From an uncultured Pedobacter sp. (GTDB lineage Bacteria; Bacteroidota; Bacteroidia; Sphingobacteriales; Sphingobacteriaceae): 9,171 nucleotides of DNA. The stretch covers positions 1-9,171 of the forward strand of contig CALLKE010000106.1 in NCBI GenBank assembly GCA_938008555.1, read 5' to 3'. The notes below the pieces were generated by a model. The model was not told the DNA's origin. It saw only the letters and a program-made list of their open reading frames with translations, and searched no databases. The position numbers and the translations under genes were made by a program. Positions 5,664 through 9,171 of this stretch are shown here, piece by piece (position 1 is the first letter of the stretch; each line of letters begins with the position of its first letter).

Positions 5664-7045
5664 AGTTACAATACAAGCATATAGTAGCAATCATATACAC
5701 TGTAGCTCTGTTTCTTGATCGCTTGGATCTAACTATAGTCAATGTAATCTTACCGGCACTTGCTGAACAATTAGAGGTTCCCATTACCTCCATCAATGTT
5801 ATTAGCACTTCTTTTTTAACCGCGTTGGCGATTTCCATTCCCATTAGTAGTTGGATAGGAGATCGAATTGGCTTAAAGACCAGTTATTTAATCGCAATTA
5901 CGTTGTTTGGTTTTGGTATAAGTATGTGTGCCTTTGCTGGTTCACTACAAACCATAATTATATTGAGATTTATCCAAGGTTTAGGCAGTGGCATGTTGAT
6001 TCCACTTGGCATGACTATGCTATATAGAACTTACGATAAGTCTGAATATGCCAGCATTACCAGCTTCACTTTTTTACCGTCTCTTATAGCTCCTGCTCTT
6101 GCCCCATTTCTTGGTGGGATTTTGCTTGATTGTTTTGGGTGGCGCGTTGTCTTTTTATTTTCCGGACCTATTTGCCTCATGCTATTTATTATGACGCTCT
6201 TTTTAGTAAAAGAAGACGGATATCGCAGCAATAAAAAGTTTGATTTTGGTGGTTTTATACTAGGTTCCACCATGCTATCAGATATTTTTTATACTTTATC
6301 CCTTATTAGCACTGAGGGCATCACAAATGAAGTAATTTTTGTTATCATTATTGGTGTAGTGTGCATCTTGTTGTTTATACTATGGGAGACAAAGCAAACT
6401 CATCCTTTAATCGACTTAAGCTTCTTCAAAAATGATAATTTTGCTAAAGCCAACCTGCTACAACTATGCTTTCAAATATGCCATTTTGGCGCGATCTTTC
6501 TCGTTGGCATGTATTTGCAAGTTGGTATCAAAATGCCTGCCAGTACCGCGGGTTTGATTATGGGGATGCAGGCTATCGGAGCGATGATGGTAAGCCGTTA
6601 TTCAGTCAGGTTATTTAATCGTTACGGGGCCAAGATGCCAATTGCTATTGGTCTTGCAGGTGTTGCTATCTTGAGTCCATGTATCCTTCTACTAAGAGCG
6701 CCGGATACGATAGTTTTTGGTAGTCTGTTATTTCTTATCCGTGGCATATTTAGCGGTTTATGCGGCACCCCAATTCAGACCCTAAGCGTTATCGATTGCG
6801 CTAAAGAAAAAATTGCACAAGTTACTAGCGTTTTTAATGCTTGCCGACAAGTCGCTATAAGTAGTGGTATTGCCTGCTCATCCATTTTGCTCTCTGTTGG
6901 TTTTCAAGGTAGGGAATTGAGTAGCGGAATCCTCGTAGATATAAACCAGGTAATGCTAGTTTTTGCCCCTGGATTTATATGGATTTCAATAGTAGCCTTT
7001 GTTGGAGTGTTGATTATTTATAGTCTGAAAAGCGGTCACAACTAA
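5660..7045 (+). CDS. MFS transporter, DHA2 (EmrB/QacA-type) drug:H+ antiporter family
   Basis: A 461-residue inner-membrane protein, hydrophobic throughout. Diagnostic MFS features are LDLTIVNVILPAL in the first helix (22-34), motif A GDRIGLKT in the first cytoplasmic loop (67-74), RFIQGLGSGMLIP (103-115) and a motif C-like stretch APALAPFLGGILLDCFGWR (144-162). The order FDFGGFI (194-200), HPLIDLSFFKNDNF (248-261) and a YLQ...STAG segment (285-298) is characteristic of the DHA2 branch, which usually has 14 membrane helices and exports drugs or self-made metabolites using the proton gradient. Translation starts at GTG 5660, which overlaps the upstream stop in GTGA, with GAGG at 5649-5652 seven bases before it; translational coupling to the oxygenase is likely. 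As last gene of the operon it is probably the exporter of the pathway's product or a self-resistance pump. No clear terminator follows. Confidence 0.92.
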   Translation: MKLQYKHIVAIIYTVALFLDRLDLTIVNVILPALAEQLEVPITSINVISTSFLTALAISIPISSWIGDRIGLKTSYLIAITLFGFGISMCAFAGSLQTIIILRFIQGLGSGMLIPLGMTMLYRTYDKSEYASITSFTFLPSLIAPALAPFLGGILLDCFGWRVVFLFSGPICLMLFIMTLFLVKEDGYRSNKKFDFGGFILGSTMLSDIFYTLSLISTEGITNEVIFVIIIGVVCILLFILWETKQTHPLIDLSFFKNDNFAKANLLQLCFQICHFGAIFLVGMYLQVGIKMPASTAGLIMGMQAIGAMMVSRYSVRLFNRYGAKMPIAIGLAGVAILSPCILLLRAPDTIVFGSLLFLIRGIFSGLCGTPIQTLSVIDCAKEKIAQVTSVFNACRQVAISSGIACSSILLSVGFQGRELSSGILVDINQVMLVFAPGFIWISIVAFVGVLIIYSLKSGHN

Positions 7046-7071
7046 GCCCGGGGTAGGCTAGTCCATAAAAT

Positions 7072-7100
7072 ACGTCCACAAATTATCCACGTCCACAAAT
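7072..7100. repeat. 12-bp direct repeat with a DnaA-box-like spacer
   Basis: ACGTCCACAAAT occurs at 7072-7083 and again at 7089-7100, a period of 17 bases. The join contains TTATCCACG, one mismatch from the DnaA box TTATCCACA. It sits between the operon end and the IS982 left repeat. It may be the terminal region of another lost mobile element. No other origin features are seen. Confidence 0.4.
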
Positions 7101-7132
7101 ATTTTTTTATCATTTAGTGTACTATAAAAGCG

Positions 7133-7146
7133 AATTCGGGATTAGC
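7133..7146. repeat. left terminal inverted repeat of the IS982-family element
   Basis: AATTCGGGATTAGC is perfectly complementary to 8170-8183. The bases just outside (AAAAGCG on the left, TGCGTTA on the right) show no clear duplication. Confidence 0.8.
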
Positions 7147-7156
7147 AAAGTAGTCT

Positions 7157-7200
7157 TGCCACAGTTGAAAACTGTGGCATAGAAAGATTTTAACTTCTAT
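7157..7200 (+). promoter_or_regulatory. two consecutive hairpins in the IS982 leader
   Basis: TGCCACAGTT (7157-7166) and AACTGTGGCA (7170-7179) form a perfect 10-bp stem with a 3-base loop. ATAGAA (7179-7184) and TTCTAT (7195-7200) form a second stem immediately after. Both lie between the left inverted repeat and the transposase frame. Structures there in insertion sequences often stop outside transcription from reaching the transposase start; that role here is inference. Confidence 0.5.
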
Positions 7201-7250
7201 GAAAAAACACTATGCCCCAATGCAATAGCGGCACGCAAAGAAAGATATAA

Positions 7251-8174
7251 CAGAATTATTTTGACTACGTCTGTTGCATTTGCTTAGTCGATGATTTTAT
7301 TAAAATATTTGAAAGCGAGTTACAAGTCCCAACGAAGTAGACGAAGTCAAAGAAATTGGTTATGAAAAGCATCGTCCGACGAGATATTGTAGTATGACAA
7401 TGACGGAGATAATGGTAGTTATACTTTTGTATTATCGATCGCCATGTAAAAACTTTATGTATTTTTACCAGGACTATTTAAAACTTTATAAGGATGATTT
7501 TGGTAAAATACTATGGTATAACAGATTTATAGAGGTCAAAGCTAGAGTATTGCCGTATTTAACGTTAATGATGCGATATTTCGCGCAATTACATGCCAAT
7601 CATAGTAATATTCCATACATCGATAGTACTATGATACCAGTATGTCATAATAAGCGAATGAAACGTAATAAAGTTTTCAAAGGCTCTGTCGCCCTTGGTA
7701 AAAGTACAATGGGGTGGTGTTATGGTCTTAAATTGCACGCTATTATTAATAGAAAAAGCCACATTATGAGTTTTTGTTTTACTAAAGCTAACGCTGATGA
7801 CCGCAAAACTGTTAAAAATCTCACTAAGCATATTTCTGGCCTGTTAATTGGCGACAAGGATTATATCAGTCATAGTCTCTTTGATGACCTTTTTTCCATA
7901 GGTCTGAAGTTCATAACCGGCATAAAAAGGGGAATGAAGAATAAATTCATGCATTTATACGCCAACGAAGTAGCTGTGCAGAAGATACTTTTAAAAAAAG
8001 CGTTCAATAATTGAAAGTGCATTTAATGTCCTAAAAAACTGCCTGGAATTGGTACATACTCGCCACAGATCAGTGCTGAATACCATGATTCACCTCGTCG
8101 CAACTCTCACCGCCTATTCTCTTAAAAAAATTCGTATTGGCAACATTGTACCTGCCCTACAGCTTGGGCGCTAA
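7251..8174 (+). pseudogene. IS982-family transposase, broken by two frame changes
   Basis: The DDE transposase is readable in three pieces. Frame one, from about 7251, encodes NYFDYV...LVDDFIKIFE, the usual N-terminus, and hits TAG at 7338-7340; a TAA lies just before it, so no normal start codon remains. The second frame is open from 7313 to the stop at 8014 and holds most of the protein. It includes YIDST with the first catalytic Asp (7622-7624), VCHNKRMKRNKVFKG, SMGWCYGLKLH and GDKDYIS with the second Asp (7853-7855). A change of frame in the A7 run at 7993-7999 returns to frame one, where IIESAFNVLKN carries the third acidic residue (Glu, 8013-8015) followed by HTRHRSV...TAYSLKKI to the stop at 8172-8174. 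All three catalytic residues survive. The A7 shift could be a sequencing or slippage error; the upstream one, in 7310-7340, is not in a homopolymer. Confidence 0.88.
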
Positions 8175-8183
8175 TCCCGAATT
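8170..8183. repeat. right terminal inverted repeat of the IS982-family element
   Basis: GCTAATCCCGAATT is the reverse complement of the left repeat. The transposase TAA stop (8172-8174) is embedded in it, a compact arrangement that supports the assignment of this end. Confidence 0.8.
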
Positions 8184-8640
8184 TGCGTTATGAGTTTTTC
8201 TCCTTTTTTACTCCATCCTCTATCTTTGCAAATAGCCATATCAATACCACTTTCATCAATGTATATAAGGTTTGGCTCGGGTATATCTTTTATGATTTCT
8301 TAGTATTTTTCTCGTTTTTCGCGGTTAGCTTCCACGTAGGAAAAGTTTTTTTAACCAATAATATGCACCCACAGAGCTCATATTAAACTGTATACCTATT
8401 GCTAATAATGTAAATTTGGATTGGCTTCCACGTAGGGCACAATCTCTTGACTTGTTACTCTACTTCTACTCCCTCCAACTTTCTTCGCTAGATAATTACC
8501 TTCTCTTCTATATCTTTTATATCAACTCCTTACCGTATTTGTAGATATTTAAAATTTTATCGACGCTTTATTACAGCTATCACCTCTATTTACATATGTA
8601 ATAACTTTTTTCGAAAATCTTGGCTGTATGATGCTGGCAT
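8184..8640 (-). pseudogene. IS630-family transposase, N-terminal remnant
   Basis: Reading the minus strand from ATG at 8640-8638 gives MPASYSQDFRKKVITYVNRG, the typical helix-turn-helix start of IS630/Tc1-type transposases. The same frame continues through a TAA, ISTNTVRS, a TGA where Trp is expected, then YKRYRREGNYLAKKVGGS and EIVPYVEANPNL. After frameshifts, LLAIGIQFNMSSVGAYYWLKKL and EANREKREKY*EIIKDIPEP follow, then NLIYIDESGID with the first catalytic Asp and RGWSKKGEKLIT. About half of a normal transposase is present. The remainder does not reappear left of the IS982 element, so the C-terminal half was deleted rather than only interrupted. The linker usually found between LKKL and the EANREKRE segment is also missing. 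A 13-bp repeat, GCTTCCACGTAGG (8328-8340 and 8424-8436), lies within it. Short plus-strand ORFs here are shadows. Confidence 0.82.
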
Positions 8641-8947
8641 TTTGTTTCTATTTGTATTATAATATCTTATACGCAATCCTAAATTTAATTTATTATATAG
8701 GTTGCATCATTTTTTGATCATCCACAACTTTCTCAGACTGTCCAAACCCTCTTACAACTTGCTCCTTAGACCACACTGACTCGATGCCAATCATTGTGAT
8801 GTGATGGATCTTCAATTACTTCTAGTCGATCTTATACGGCAAATGGAGAATAATAAGAAATCATTAATAAATTCAAAAACATATTGAATTGTCAAAATAA
8901 CGATTATATAAAGTAATTTATACATAATAACTGCAATATAATTGTAT
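8641..8947. other. AT-rich spacer, no gene recognised
   Basis: Upstream of the IS630 remnant's start codon the sequence is AT-rich and without a convincing gene. It may include the IS630 left end, but no matching inverted repeat exists in the window. A minus-strand frame near 8700-8820 reads about 40 codons (MIGIESVWSKEQVVRGFGQ onward) without a recognisable family. A minus-strand ORF at 8812-9027 looks hydrophobic but has no ribosome binding site and overlaps the frame starting at 8948. Confidence 0.4.
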
Positions 8948-9171
8948 ATGACCATCACTCCAACAGCAGGATTAAACTCGGTCAGATCCTCATTCAATAA
9001 TGAGATTAGCAACATCATCGTCACCACTCAAAAAAGCAGAATTACCATCGCTATCAAGCAAATCACAACTGATAATAGCATAGCGACATCATGCCATAAA
9101 TTAGCGCAGTTACCCGCAGCTTTTACTGGTAGTTTGCTAGGAATGTCACAAGAGAATTTAGCTTGGTTAAG
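8948..9171 (+). CDS. possible hypothetical protein, 3' end beyond the window
   Basis: An uninterrupted frame starts at ATG 8948, just after an in-frame TAA at 8939-8941, and runs through 74 codons to the window edge. The peptide begins MTITPTAGLNS, is rich in Thr, Ser, Ile and Asn, and ends in LPAAFTGSLLGMSQENLAWL. No family is recognised. There is no Shine-Dalgarno sequence. A TATAAT hexamer at 8937-8942 would start transcription almost at the ATG, so a leaderless message is possible, although such a hexamer is easily found by chance in this AT-rich stretch. Confidence 0.4.
   Translation, partial: MTITPTAGLNSVRSSFNNEISNIIVTTQKSRITIAIKQITTDNSIATSCHKLAQLPAAFTGSLLGMSQENLAWL

Larger units (their letters stand above)
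7133..8183 (+). mobile_element. IS982-family insertion sequence, degenerate copy
   Basis: An element of about 1.05 kb, the normal size for IS982, bounded by perfect 14-bp inverted repeats: AATTCGGGATTAGC at 7133-7146 and its complement at 8170-8183. It carries one transposase gene on the plus strand whose stop codon lies inside the right repeat. The outermost AATT of each end is itself palindromic, so the true ends could be at 7137 and 8179 with AATT as target sequence; no longer target duplication is seen. The transposase is frameshifted, so this copy cannot move by itself. The element lies directly against an IS630 remnant. Confidence 0.85.

Noticed and set aside
7034..7065. Hairpin CTAAGCC...GGCTAG after the exporter gene as a terminator
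   Set aside because: The stem is short with a bulge and no T-run follows directly; the T-rich run near 7101-7108 is about 40 bases away.
8183..8386. Plus-strand ORF right of the IS982 element
   Set aside because: It is the opposite-strand shadow of the IS630 transposase remnant, whose family motifs are clear on the minus strand.
8328..8436. Two copies of GCTTCCACGTAGG considered as a CRISPR-like or regulatory repeat
   Set aside because: Both lie in the IS630 remnant and encode similar YVEAN segments of the transposase; two copies only, no regular spacing.

Overview
The window is AT-rich bacterial DNA. The one informative RNA gene, tRNA-Ser(GCU) at the left edge, has a body and an encoded CCA that look alphaproteobacterial to me. 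AT-richness, decaying IS982 and IS630 copies, gene remnants and hairpin-dense intergenic DNA fit a host-associated alphaproteobacterium with a decaying genome, such as a Rickettsiales- or Holosporales-like endosymbiont. The lineage is inference; no gene here names the organism.

Layout. (1) 16-105: tRNA-Ser. (2) 106-618: no convincing gene, but several palindromes, including nested or pseudoknot-like pairings at 281-393 and a run of four adjacent hairpins at 413-479. (3) 619-1885: a two-gene unit. The first ORF is an in-frame chimera: a lipoprotein signal and the front of an alpha/beta hydrolase run into the C-terminal end of an O6-alkylguanine-DNA methyltransferase. The second is an apparently intact AlkD-type DNA alkylation repair gene overlapping it by 8 bp. 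(4) 1875-2096, minus strand: a small uncertain ORF. (5) 2193-7045: four tightly packed plus-strand genes encoding a U32-family TIM-barrel protein, an AsnB-like glutamine amidotransferase/synthetase, an aspartyl/asparaginyl beta-hydroxylase-fold Fe(II)/2-oxoglutarate oxygenase, and a DHA2-type MFS exporter. Gaps are 10 bp, 8 bp and a 4-bp overlap. (6) 7133-8183: an IS982-family element with 14-bp inverted repeats and a transposase broken by two frame changes. (7) 8184-8640, minus strand: the N-terminal half of an IS630-family transposase, with stops and frameshifts, ending at the IS982 edge. (8) 8641-8947: nothing recognised. (9) 8948 to the end: start of a possible unidentified ORF.

How the genes may work together. 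The four-gene operon is the most interesting part. Its order (TIM-barrel enzyme, ATP-dependent amidation, hydroxylation, efflux) is that of a compact small-molecule pathway with its own exporter. An amidated and hydroxylated amino-acid-like or short-peptide product is a reasonable inference, but neither product nor substrate can be read from the sequence, and no NRPS, precursor peptide or regulator is visible. The Ogt/AlkD pair looks like an alkylation-damage operon whose first gene was lost by deletion into a neighbouring lipoprotein-hydrolase gene, leaving alkD under that gene's upstream signals.
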